Shown here: positions 18,750-26,173 of the stretch, piece by piece
Layout: the number at the start of each line of letters is the position of its first letter
How positions within the stretch are numbered: position 1 is the first letter of the stretch
NCBI RefSeq assembly: GCF_000826645.1
Contig: NZ_JXJP01000008.1
Location: 1 to 64,000, forward strand
Length of the DNA stretch: 64,000 nt
Origin: Psychroserpens mesophilus
GTDB taxonomy: Bacteria > Bacteroidota > Bacteroidia > Flavobacteriales > Flavobacteriaceae
Reading direction: 5' to 3'
Translations under genes and position numbers: made by a program
The notes under the pieces: generated by a model
What the model was told of the DNA's origin: nothing
The model's input: the letters and a program-made list of their open reading frames with translations, nothing else
Databases searched by the model: none

Positions 18750-19130
18750 ATGCGAGTCGATAAATACCTTTGGAGTATTAGATATTTTAAAACCAGAAGC
18801 ATTGCTACTAATGCATGTAAAAAAGGCCATGTAAAGGTAAATGAACAAGTCGTTAAGCCTAGTAGAGAGGTTTATCCAACTGATAAAATTGAGTTACGGA
18901 AAGATCAGATTAACTATATCATCATTGTAAATGACATTCCAGAAAGCCGAGTTGGTGCAAAATTGGTAGATATTTACCGAACAGATATAACTCCAAAAGA
19001 AGCTTTTGAAGCAAAAGAATTATTAAAATATTCTAAAGATTATTACAGAAAAAAAGGAGCTGGAAGACCAACAAAAAAAGATAGAAGAGATATTGATGAT
19101 TTTTATGAAACTCCAGAAGAAGATAATTAA
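18750..19130 (+). CDS. S4-domain RNA-binding protein (HslR-like)
   Basis: 126 residues. The N-terminal S4 domain is clear: MRVDKYLWSIRYFKTRSIA, then CKKGHVKVNEQVVKPSREV and DKIELRKD. The tail is basic (YYRKKGAGRPTKKDRRD). HslR/Hsp15 rescues stalled 50S-nascent chain complexes in E. coli; this protein has the same layout and length, but function here is inferred. It is followed after 54 bases by a phosphoribosyltransferase gene on the same strand. Confidence 0.85.
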   Translation: MRVDKYLWSIRYFKTRSIATNACKKGHVKVNEQVVKPSREVYPTDKIELRKDQINYIIIVNDIPESRVGAKLVDIYRTDITPKEAFEAKELLKYSKDYYRKKGAGRPTKKDRRDIDDFYETPEEDN

Positions 19131-19184
19131 AATTTAAATCAGCATTAACAAACTGTTTTTTATCTTTGAAAAAACCAAAAAAGC

Positions 19185-19688
19185 ATGAGCATTACCAAAA
19201 ACACCATCTTAAATCATCAGGAAATTCAGCACAAAATAAGACGAATTGCTTACCAGATTTATGAAAGTAATGTGTATGAAGAAGAAATTATCTTAGCTGG
19301 AATTCAAGACAATGGTTTTTTGCTAGCAAAAAAACTGAAGCAAAACCTCGAAAAAATTTCTGATATAAAGCCTGTACTTTGTAAAGTGCATATCGTTAAA
19401 AAAAATCCACTTTCAGAAATCACCACCTCGCTTAATAAAGAAGATTACACTAATAAATCTTTGGTTTTAATTGATGACGTTTTAAATTCTGGAAGTACTC
19501 TTATTTATGGTGTAAAACATTTTCTAGATGTTCCGTTAAAACAGTTTAAAACTGCTGTTCTGGTAAATAGAAATCATAAAAAATATCCTGTTAAAGCCGA
19601 CTTCAAAGGGATTTCATTATCGACTTCTTTAAACGAACATGTAGAAGTAACACTGACTGGCAAAACATATGAAGCCTATTTAAAATAG
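19185..19688 (+). CDS. Phosphoribosyltransferase-family protein (PyrR-like)
   Basis: 167 residues with a type I PRTase fold. LVLIDDVLNSGSTL is the PRPP-binding motif with its paired acidic residues, and the front part (EIQHKIRRIAYQIYESN) resembles PyrR and related uracil/hypoxanthine PRTases. The substrate is not determined. A TATCTTTG -7-like element (19161-19168) lies just upstream. Its end overlaps the convergent shikimate kinase gene by 9 bases. Confidence 0.8.
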   Translation: MSITKNTILNHQEIQHKIRRIAYQIYESNVYEEEIILAGIQDNGFLLAKKLKQNLEKISDIKPVLCKVHIVKKNPLSEITTSLNKEDYTNKSLVLIDDVLNSGSTLIYGVKHFLDVPLKQFKTAVLVNRNHKKYPVKADFKGISLSTSLNEHVEVTLTGKTYEAYLK

Positions 19689-20198
19689 TTCAAGTAGAAC
19701 AGACTCTACAACTTCTTCTATAGTTAATAAATCTGTTTTAATGGTGATATCTGACTGTTCATAAAATGGAGCTCTCTCAAATAAATGCTTCCCAATAAAT
19801 TCTAATACTTCAGTTTTAGTATTCAAGTGAGAAATTAGAGGTCTGTTTGATTTTTCTAAAAATAAACGCTCTGTAAGATTATGAATTGATGCTTTAAGGT
19901 AAATCACTTTGGAATCGTCTTCTTCTTTAAGTATATTTAAATTATTTCCATAACATGGTGTACCTCCACCTAAAGCAACTATAGTATTCTTTTTATTTAT
20001 AACTTCTTTTAAGTAAATGCTCTCCTGCTTTCTGAAAAAAATCTCTCCTTTAGTTTCAAAAATCTCACTTATCTTTAAATTTACATTCTCTTCAATATAA
20101 GCATCAAGGTCAATAAAATCATAATTTAAAATTTCTGATAATTTCTTACCTACAGAAGACTTTCCTGAGCCCATATATCCAACTAAAATAAGTGTCAT
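19680..20198 (-). CDS. aroK: Shikimate kinase
   Basis: Phosphorylates shikimate at the 3-hydroxyl in aromatic amino acid synthesis. 172 residues: Walker A GYMGSGKSSVGKKL, substrate residues in DFIDLDAYIEE, FFRKQESIYLKEV (Arg), VALGGGTPCY, and the lid region ERLFLEKSNRPLI. Length is normal. Convergent with the PRTase gene. Confidence 0.96.
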   Translation of the reverse strand: MTLILVGYMGSGKSSVGKKLSEILNYDFIDLDAYIEENVNLKISEIFETKGEIFFRKQESIYLKEVINKKNTIVALGGGTPCYGNNLNILKEEDDSKVIYLKASIHNLTERLFLEKSNRPLISHLNTKTEVLEFIGKHLFERAPFYEQSDITIKTDLLTIEEVVESVLLELF

Positions 20199-20274
20199 TT
20201 TTCTGTTATAAATTGATTATTAAAAACATAAGTATCGCAATCACAAAAAAACAAAAAAATATCCAATAATAGGT

Positions 20275-20304
20275 TTGGAATATTAATTAAACGTTTTATA
20301 TTTG
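20275..20304 (+). promoter_or_regulatory. Predicted promoter of tRNA-Lys
   Basis: TTG (20275-20277) and TATATTTG (20297-20304) are spaced by 19 bases, a full match to the Bacteroidota promoter form. The tRNA begins 24 bases further on. Confidence 0.7.
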
Positions 20305-20327
20305 CACCCTCGTTAGAGAAACTTATT

Positions 20328-20400
20328 GACCAGTTAGCTCAGTTGGTAGAGCATCTCCCTTTTAAGGAGAGGGTCCTGGGTTCGAGCCCCAGACTGGTCA
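20328..20400 (+). tRNA. tRNA-Lys (anticodon TTT)
   Basis: A 73-base cloverleaf. The acceptor arms are GACCAGT and ACTGGTC with discriminator A. The anticodon stem is TCTCC/GGAGA around loop CTTTTAA, with TTT at 20361-20363. The D arm (GCTCAGTTGGTAGAGC) and T arm (CTGGG TTCGAGC CCCAG) are canonical. CCA is not encoded. Confidence 0.98.
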
Positions 20401-20403
20401 CAT

Positions 20404-20437
20404 AAAAAAAGTTAAGCATCCGCTTAACTTTTTTTTT
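20404..20437 (+). terminator. Terminator after tRNA-Lys
   Basis: AAAAAAAGTTAAGC and GCTTAACTTTTTTT pair around a short loop, followed by more T. It lies between the two tRNA genes, so they may be transcribed separately. Confidence 0.85.
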
Positions 20438-20454
20438 ATCTTTATTAAAATTAT

Positions 20455-20538
20455 GCGCACGTGGCGGAATTGGTAGACGCGCCAGCTTGAGGGGTTGGTG
20501 GACATTAGTCCGTGGAAGTTCGAGTCTTCTCGTGCGCA
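20455..20538 (+). tRNA. tRNA-Leu (anticodon GAG)
   Basis: An 84-base class II tRNA with a long variable arm. The acceptor arms are GCGCACG/CGTGCGC with discriminator A. The anticodon stem CCAGC/GTTGG encloses TTGAGGG, with GAG at 20489-20491. The T arm contains GTTCGAGTC. CCA is not encoded. Confidence 0.97.
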
Positions 20539-20612
20539 CAATTACCTTCTTTAGCCGTCTCACCTTGGTCACAAAATCATAAATTACATCTAAATATCAA
20601 TGTTCATTAAAA

Positions 20613-20640
20613 AAAAAGATTATTTTTGTTTAATCTTTTT
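20613..20640 (+). promoter_or_regulatory. Palindromic operator/promoter region of the CarH-like gene
   Basis: A perfect 10-bp inverted repeat, AAAAAGATTA - 8 bases - TAATCTTTTT, ends 9 bases before the regulator's ATG. It contains a TATTTTTG -7-like element (20621-20628) and one TTGTTTAAT box (20626-20634) like those before crtI. Autoregulation is inferred. Confidence 0.45.
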
Positions 20641-20649
20641 ATTTTAAAA

Positions 20650-21549
20650 ATGAACAATATCAAAAGTACCTTCAGTATAAAAGACCTTGAGAATTTAACA
20701 GGCATCAAAGCTCACACTATAAGAATATGGGAAAAAAGGTACAACTTGCTTCAGCCCGAAAGAACTGATACTAACATTAGATATTATAGCCTATCCAATC
20801 TTCAAAAGCTACTAAACATTAGTTACTTAAATAATAATGGCTACAAAATATCAAAAATAGCAGCTCTTAAAAATGACGATATCTCTCAATTAGTAAAAGA
20901 AGTTGCTGAGAACGATACAACAAATAATCATGCTATTGATGCCTTCAAATTATCTATGCTCAACTTTGACCAAAAGTTATTTTATGATACTTATGAAAGC
21001 TTAATTAAAGAAAAATCATTTGGAGAAATTTTTTATCAAGATTTAATTCCACTTTTATCTGAAATAGGAATGCTTTGGCAAACGGATACCATTACTCCTG
21101 CTCACGAACATTTTCTGACCTCTCTTATAAGACAAAAGATATTAGTCAATACCGAGATCATTCAATCTCAAAATCAAGTAAATTCTGATAAAATATTTGT
21201 CCTGTATCTTCCAGATAACGAAATTCATGAATTAGGCCTCATGGTTATTAATTATGAAATTATTGCTAAAGGACATCAATCTATTTTTTTAGGTCAAAGT
21301 GTCCCTCTCGATAGCCTTAAAGATCTTCTTAATTATTACGACGACATCACATTCATATCATACTTTACAGTAAAACCTGAAAAAGATGATATTGCTGATT
21401 ACATCAAAGATTTTTCACAGACATTAATTGTTAAAGATTCTATTAAATTTTGGATTTTAGGTAGAATGTTAGATGAAATTGATTTAAATTCACTACCAAA
21501 GCAAATTATTCCTTTCAAAACCATTAAGGATTTAGTTAAAAAACTCTAA
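20650..21549 (+). CDS. CarH-like MerR/cobalamin-binding photoreceptor repressor
   Basis: A 299-residue regulator. The N-terminal MerR helix-turn-helix (about 8-75) has FSIKDLENLTGIKAHTIRIW and EKRYNLLQPERT. A four-helix bundle (about 95-175) follows, then a Rossmann-like cobalamin domain (about 180-299). Trp143 and Glu153-His154 form the Wx9EH motif, and Glu191-x-His193-x-x-Gly196 is the ExHxxG motif with the lower axial His ligand. CarH uses these to bind adenosylcobalamin, tetramerise on DNA in the dark, and let go in light. ATG 20650 is preferred over an upstream TTG. It stands directly before crtI-crtB-crtZ-crtY. Photoreception is inferred from motifs; a B12-independent CarA-like protein is the alternative. 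Confidence 0.85.
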   Translation: MNNIKSTFSIKDLENLTGIKAHTIRIWEKRYNLLQPERTDTNIRYYSLSNLQKLLNISYLNNNGYKISKIAALKNDDISQLVKEVAENDTTNNHAIDAFKLSMLNFDQKLFYDTYESLIKEKSFGEIFYQDLIPLLSEIGMLWQTDTITPAHEHFLTSLIRQKILVNTEIIQSQNQVNSDKIFVLYLPDNEIHELGLMVINYEIIAKGHQSIFLGQSVPLDSLKDLLNYYDDITFISYFTVKPEKDDIADYIKDFSQTLIVKDSIKFWILGRMLDEIDLNSLPKQIIPFKTIKDLVKKL

Positions 21550-21571
21550 AATTTCATCCCTAAGACTAAAG

Positions 21572-21601
21572 TTGTTTAACTTTTGTTTAAATTTGTTAAA
21601 C
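21572..21601 (+). promoter_or_regulatory. crtI promoter with tandem CarH-type operator boxes
   Basis: The 53-base gap before crtI holds TTGTTTAAC (21572-21580), TTGTTTAAA (21583-21591) and TTGTTAAAC (21593-21601), starting 11 and 10 bases apart. On the opposite strand each reads like TnnACA, the core I recall for the 11-bp direct repeats bound by CarH in Thermus. TAAATTTG (21588-21595) is a -7 element lying inside the boxes, so binding would block RNA polymerase. A good -33 TTG is missing. Confidence 0.5.
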
Positions 21602-21602
21602 A

Positions 21603-23066
21603 ATGAATAAAAATATCGCTATCATAGGTTCTGGATTTTCCGCATTATCTGCTTCTTGCTATTTGGCTCAGAGCGGATATGATGTTAGTTTATTTGAAAA
21701 AAATGCTACTGTTGGAGGTCGTTGCAGACAATTAGTTAAACAAGGATTCACTTTTGATATTGGTCCGAGTTGGTATTGGATGCCAGACATTTTTGAAAAG
21801 TTTTTTGGAGACTTTGGAAAGTCTGTATCCGATTTTTACGAATTAGACAAATTAAGTCCTGCCTACAAAATCTTTTTCAAAGACGAAATTATTACGATAG
21901 GTGATACCTTAGACAAAATATGTAAAGAATTTGAGCGTATTGAGTCTGGAAGTTCCAAGCCCTTAAGAAAATTTATAAGTAAAGCTGCTACCAATTATGA
22001 TATCGCCATAAATAAAGTAGTTCTAAAACCTGGAATTTCTCCATTTGAACTCGTTACACCAGAAACTGCATTACGAGTTGATCAGTTCTTTAAGACTATT
22101 AGTGGAGAGGTGAGAAAGCATTTTAAAAATCCGAAATTAATTTCAACGCTTGAATTCCCAGTATTATTTTTAGGTGCTAAACCCAGCAATACGCCTTCGT
22201 TTTATAGTTTTATGAATTATGCCGATTTCGGTTTAGGTACGTGGCATCCTAAAGGTGGCATGTACGAAGTTATTAAGGCAATGGCAGCTTTAGCTGAAAG
22301 TCTAGGTGTAGTTATTCATACGAATAGTACCGTTCAAAAAATTAATGTCACAAACAATACAGCTTCCTCTGCAATAATCAACGGAGAAATCAAAACTTTT
22401 GACGTCATTCTCAGTGGAGCTGATTATCATCATTCTGAAACGCTATTAGATCAAGAGTTTCGCCAATATTCTGAAAACTATTGGAGCAAGAAAACATTCG
22501 CACCTTCTTCACTCCTATTCTATATTGGCTTTGACAAAAAACTTAATAATGTAGAACATCACAATCTGTTTTTTGATACTGATTTCGAAACGCATGCCGA
22601 AGAAATATATGACAACCCTCAATGGCCAAAAGACCCCTTGTTTTATGCTAATTTCCCTTCAGTAACTGATAAATCTATGGCTCCAGCAAATTGTGAAACA
22701 GGCTTTTTCCTTATTCCGATTGCTCCTGGCATTGAAGATACTAACGAACTGAGACATCAATACTTTGATCTTATTATCTCACGTTTTGAGAAACTAACTC
22801 AACAAAGTGTAAAAAATAATATTATATTTAAGGAGTCCTTCTGTATCAAAGATTTTATTAAAGATTATAATTCTTACAAAGGCAATGCCTATGGAATGGC
22901 TAATACGCTATCTCAAACGGCATTTTTGAGGCCCAAATTAAAAAGTAAAAAGGTAAACAACCTTTATTTCACAGGACAACTAACGGTTCCAGGACCAGGA
23001 GTCCCACCCTCACTAATTTCAGGTAAGTTAGTGTCTGAACTCATTAAAAAACACCACAGCAATTAA
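21603..23066 (+). CDS. crtI: Phytoene desaturase
   Basis: FAD enzyme that converts phytoene to lycopene, at the membrane. 487 residues: dinucleotide-binding IAIIGSGFSALSASCYLAQSG with VSLFEKNATVGGRC at the N-terminus, FDIGPSWYWMPD, and the C-terminal signature YFTGQLTVPGPGVPPSLISG. First gene of the crt operon; crtB begins two bases after its stop codon. Length and motifs are normal. Confidence 0.96.
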   Translation: MNKNIAIIGSGFSALSASCYLAQSGYDVSLFEKNATVGGRCRQLVKQGFTFDIGPSWYWMPDIFEKFFGDFGKSVSDFYELDKLSPAYKIFFKDEIITIGDTLDKICKEFERIESGSSKPLRKFISKAATNYDIAINKVVLKPGISPFELVTPETALRVDQFFKTISGEVRKHFKNPKLISTLEFPVLFLGAKPSNTPSFYSFMNYADFGLGTWHPKGGMYEVIKAMAALAESLGVVIHTNSTVQKINVTNNTASSAIINGEIKTFDVILSGADYHHSETLLDQEFRQYSENYWSKKTFAPSSLLFYIGFDKKLNNVEHHNLFFDTDFETHAEEIYDNPQWPKDPLFYANFPSVTDKSMAPANCETGFFLIPIAPGIEDTNELRHQYFDLIISRFEKLTQQSVKNNIIFKESFCIKDFIKDYNSYKGNAYGMANTLSQTAFLRPKLKSKKVNNLYFTGQLTVPGPGVPPSLISGKLVSELIKKHHSN

Positions 23067-23067
23067 T

Positions 23068-23907
23068 ATGAAAGCTATTTTTGATACCGTTTCAAAACAA
23101 TGTAGTAAGACTGTTACTAAGTCTTACAGTACATCATTTTCTTTAGCAACGAAAATGCTCTCGAATTCAATTCGTCAAGACATATACAACATTTATGGTT
23201 TTGTAAGATTCGCTGACGAAATTGTTGATAGCTTCCATGATTACGACAAAGAATTATTATTTCGTAATTTTTCTAATGATCTGGAATTAGCGCTTGAACA
23301 TAAAATAAGTCTTAACCCTATTTTAAATGCTTTTCAAGAAACTTATCATAGATACGCCATTGACAAAAGTATGGTTGATGCTTTTATGAAAAGTATGCGT
23401 CTAGATTTGCACAAACAAAATTATCTCACTGAAGCAGAATACAAAGACTATATCTATGGTTCTGCAGATGTTGTTGGTTTGATGTGCTTGAAAGTCTTTG
23501 TGAAAGGTGATCAGGAAAAATTTGACGCTTTAAAAGACTCAGCAATGAGCTTAGGCTCTGCCTTTCAAAAAGTAAATTTCTTAAGAGATCTAAAAGCTGA
23601 TTTTGAAGATTTAAGCAGAACATATTTCCCGAATACAGATTTAAATCATTTGGATGAAGTTTCAAAGCAAACTATTATTGATGATATAGAAAATGATTTT
23701 GCAAAAGGTCTAAAAGGTATTAAAAATCTTCCTATTGAGGCTAAGTTTGGTGTATTCATGGCTTACAGATATTACAGTCAGCTACTAAAAAAACTAAAAA
23801 AAACACCTGCTCTTGAAATAAAATCGACCCGAATTAGAGTGCCAAATTATAAGAAATTTGAGTTACTCACCAGAAGTTATGTCAAATATCAATTAAACCT
23901 ATTATAA
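23068..23907 (+). CDS. crtB: Phytoene synthase
   Basis: Joins two geranylgeranyl diphosphates into phytoene. 279 residues with both Asp-rich sites of head-to-head prenyl synthases: VRFADEIVDSFHDY and VNFLRDLKADFEDLSRTYFP. TSFSLATKML and the all-helical pattern also fit. Lies between crtI (one-base gap) and crtZ (four-base gap). No GGPP synthase gene is in the cluster. Confidence 0.96.
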   Translation: MKAIFDTVSKQCSKTVTKSYSTSFSLATKMLSNSIRQDIYNIYGFVRFADEIVDSFHDYDKELLFRNFSNDLELALEHKISLNPILNAFQETYHRYAIDKSMVDAFMKSMRLDLHKQNYLTEAEYKDYIYGSADVVGLMCLKVFVKGDQEKFDALKDSAMSLGSAFQKVNFLRDLKADFEDLSRTYFPNTDLNHLDEVSKQTIIDDIENDFAKGLKGIKNLPIEAKFGVFMAYRYYSQLLKKLKKTPALEIKSTRIRVPNYKKFELLTRSYVKYQLNLL

Positions 23908-23911
23908 TCTC

Positions 23912-24361
23912 ATGCAAACGGTATTATGGATTCTTGTTTTTTTAGGTGTTTTTTGCACCATGGAATTTATGGCGTGGTTTACTCATAAATACGTCATGCA
24001 CGGTTTTTTATGGAGTTTACACAAAGATCATCACCATAAAGATCACGATAGCTGGTTTGAGCGTAATGATGCTTTTTTTATTTTTTATGCGGTCGTAAGT
24101 ATGACGTGTTTTTACTTATGGAGTTACGAAGGTATTTGGTATTGTTTACCAATCGGATTAGGCATTATGGCGTATGGAGCGGCTTACTTTTTAGTACATG
24201 ACATTTTTATTCATCAGCGATTCAAGATGTTTAGAAATGCCAATAACTGGTACGCAAAAGGGGTAAGACGCGCGCACAAAATTCATCATAAACATCTCGG
24301 TAAAGGCGATGGTGAATGTTTCGGAATGTTATTCGTCCCTTTCAAATACTTCAAAAAATAA
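23912..24361 (+). CDS. crtZ: Beta-carotene hydroxylase
   Basis: Di-iron membrane enzyme that adds 3-hydroxyl groups to beta-ionone rings, giving zeaxanthin. 149 residues with all the His clusters of the fatty acid hydroxylase superfamily: HKYVMH (25-30), HKDHHH (37-42), HDIFIH (96-101) and HKIHHKH (122-128), and several hydrophobic segments. Position after crtB and before crtY fits the pathway. Confidence 0.95.
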   Translation: MQTVLWILVFLGVFCTMEFMAWFTHKYVMHGFLWSLHKDHHHKDHDSWFERNDAFFIFYAVVSMTCFYLWSYEGIWYCLPIGLGIMAYGAAYFLVHDIFIHQRFKMFRNANNWYAKGVRRAHKIHHKHLGKGDGECFGMLFVPFKYFKK

Positions 24362-24376
24362 TAGTAAATTTTGTCT

Positions 24377-25522
24377 ATGGCTGAAAGTTCCCATTTCGAT
24401 TATATCATCATAGGAAATGGTTTAGCAGGTCTTCAACTGGCTTTAAAACTTTCGGAAGATAATTTCTTCAGCACTAAGACAATTGCTCTGATAGATCCAT
24501 CAGAAAAAAACACAAACGACAAAACTTGGAGTTTCTGGGAAAAAGAATCTTCTCAATGGGATTCTATAATTTCCAAATCTTGGAATAAAGCCTCTGTTTT
24601 AACTTCCGAAAAGGACATACAATTAGATCTAAAACCATATAATTATAATACCATCAAAGCTTTAGATTTCTATAAGTACGCTAAAACGAAACTTCAAACG
24701 AAAGACAACATACACTTTATTATTGAATCAGTAGTTTCAGTTGAAGAAAATGAAGACCTTTTAGTTACTACAAACAATTCAACTTATTCGGCATCTCACG
24801 TATTTGACAGTCGGGTTCCTGAAGAATTTTCAATTCAAAATAACAAAAGCATTTCAATCATTCAGCACTTTAAAGGATGGATCATAAAAACTGAAAACAA
24901 CTGTTTTGACGATTCAAAAGTAATCATGATGGATTATCGTTTAAAGGATGGCAATCAAACAACGTTTATGTACGTGCTTCCGTTTTCAACAACAGAAGCC
25001 CTTGTTGAATTCACCTATTTTACTGAAAATGTAGTTGAAGAGCACATTTACGACAACTTTATCAAAACATATATCAAAGATTATCTTAAAATTGATACTT
25101 ACACTATCCTTGAAACTGAACAAGGACAGATTCCTATGAGCAACTTTGATTTTTCAAAATTCAATTCAAATAAAATAACAAAAATTGGAACTGGAGGTGG
25201 TTGGGTTAAAGGATCCACAGGATATTCCTTCAAACACACTGAAAAAAAAGTCTCAAAAATAATTGAGAATTTAAAGGCAAACCAAAGACCTTCAAGGAAT
25301 TTATTCAAACAAAAATTTAAGTTTTATGATAAAGTATTTCTTAAAGTTCTAAAAGATGAAAATCATAAGGGCGAATGGATTTTTAAGCAGTTTTATGGTA
25401 AAAATTCAATTCAAACCATGTTTCGCTTCCTGGATGAAGAATCTACACTTTTTGAAGAACTGAAGATCATGTGGTCCTTATTTTCTTGGTCGTTCATTAA
25501 AGCCTTTTTTAAAACGCTTTAA
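24377..25522 (+). CDS. crtY: Lycopene beta-cyclase
   Basis: Closes both ends of lycopene to beta-carotene. About 381 residues: FAD/NAD-binding YIIIGNGLAGLQLALKL, then DKTWSFWEKE, VFDSRVPEE, and GQIPM with a later GTGGGWVKGSTGYSF, all typical of CrtY-type cyclases. ATG 24377 is preferred over TTG 24371. Last crt gene; its end overlaps the convergent thioredoxin-like gene by 14 bases. With crtZ it predicts zeaxanthin as the product, since no ketolase gene is seen. Confidence 0.94.
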   Translation: MAESSHFDYIIIGNGLAGLQLALKLSEDNFFSTKTIALIDPSEKNTNDKTWSFWEKESSQWDSIISKSWNKASVLTSEKDIQLDLKPYNYNTIKALDFYKYAKTKLQTKDNIHFIIESVVSVEENEDLLVTTNNSTYSASHVFDSRVPEEFSIQNNKSISIIQHFKGWIIKTENNCFDDSKVIMMDYRLKDGNQTTFMYVLPFSTTEALVEFTYFTENVVEEHIYDNFIKTYIKDYLKIDTYTILETEQGQIPMSNFDFSKFNSNKITKIGTGGGWVKGSTGYSFKHTEKKVSKIIENLKANQRPSRNLFKQKFKFYDKVFLKVLKDENHKGEWIFKQFYGKNSIQTMFRFLDEESTLFEELKIMWSLFSWSFIKAFFKTL

Positions 25523-26090
25523 GTAAATCTTCAATAGTATTTATAACAGCATCATTATTCCAATCTGCTGGACCTGTTTTATCAATCACAATGTGACCAT
25601 TTTTATCAATAAGAAACGTTCTTGGAATGGACGTCACATCAAATTCGCTTGGATATTTTGTTAACGATTGATAAACGGGAAAACTATAGGCTTTTTTAGA
25701 CATAAACTTTTTAATAACGGATTGGTCTTCATTCGAAACAAATAAGAATTCAACATCTTTATGATCTTTATAGTTTTGATATAGAGCTTCCAGACTTGGC
25801 ATTTCGGCAACACATGGTGGACACCAAGTGGCCCAAAAGTTAATCAGAATCACTTTGCCTTTTGAAGTACTAAAGTCATAAGCAACACCTGAACTATCCA
25901 TTAATTTCCAATTGTAACTCGATACAGCTTGACGCTCATCATCATCTATAGTTGATGGTTTTATAAGTAATACAATCCCTTTATTAATAAAGACTTGAAT
26001 TGGATGTCTTGTTTGAGGAATAAGAATTAATGCAATAGCAATAATGAAAATGATATTATAAACAGTTGCTTTTTTTGATCTAGCCATCAT
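25509..26090 (-). CDS. TlpA-family thioredoxin-like protein
   Basis: 193 residues. One N-terminal membrane segment (VYNIIFIIAIALILIP) anchors a periplasmic thioredoxin domain with ILINFWATWCPPCVAEMPSL; the redox pair is Cys90 and Cys93. The cis-Pro region is TSIPRTFLID. Such proteins reduce or isomerise exported thiols, for example in cytochrome c maturation; the partner is unknown. Convergent with crtY with overlapping ends. Confidence 0.88.
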   Translation of the reverse strand: MMARSKKATVYNIIFIIAIALILIPQTRHPIQVFINKGIVLLIKPSTIDDDERQAVSSYNWKLMDSSGVAYDFSTSKGKVILINFWATWCPPCVAEMPSLEALYQNYKDHKDVEFLFVSNEDQSVIKKFMSKKAYSFPVYQSLTKYPSEFDVTSIPRTFLIDKNGHIVIDKTGPADWNNDAVINTIEDLLKAF

Positions 26091-26106
26091 AAGTGAATTT
26101 AAAACA

Positions 26107-26138
26107 GAAACGCATCATCATAGTCGATAATGCGTTTC
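26107..26138 (-). terminator. Possible terminator after the repeat lipoprotein gene
   Basis: A perfect 9-bp stem, GAAACGCAT / ATGCGTTTC, with a 14-base loop. Only a short T run follows in the minus direction, so termination strength is doubtful. Confidence 0.4.
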
Positions 26139-26173
26139 AAATCTAACAACAAAACTCTAATTATAAAACTCAA

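Noticed and set aside
20339-20572. A minus-strand open frame across both tRNA genes
   Set aside because: It covers two canonical tRNAs and the terminator between them, so it is a chance frame.
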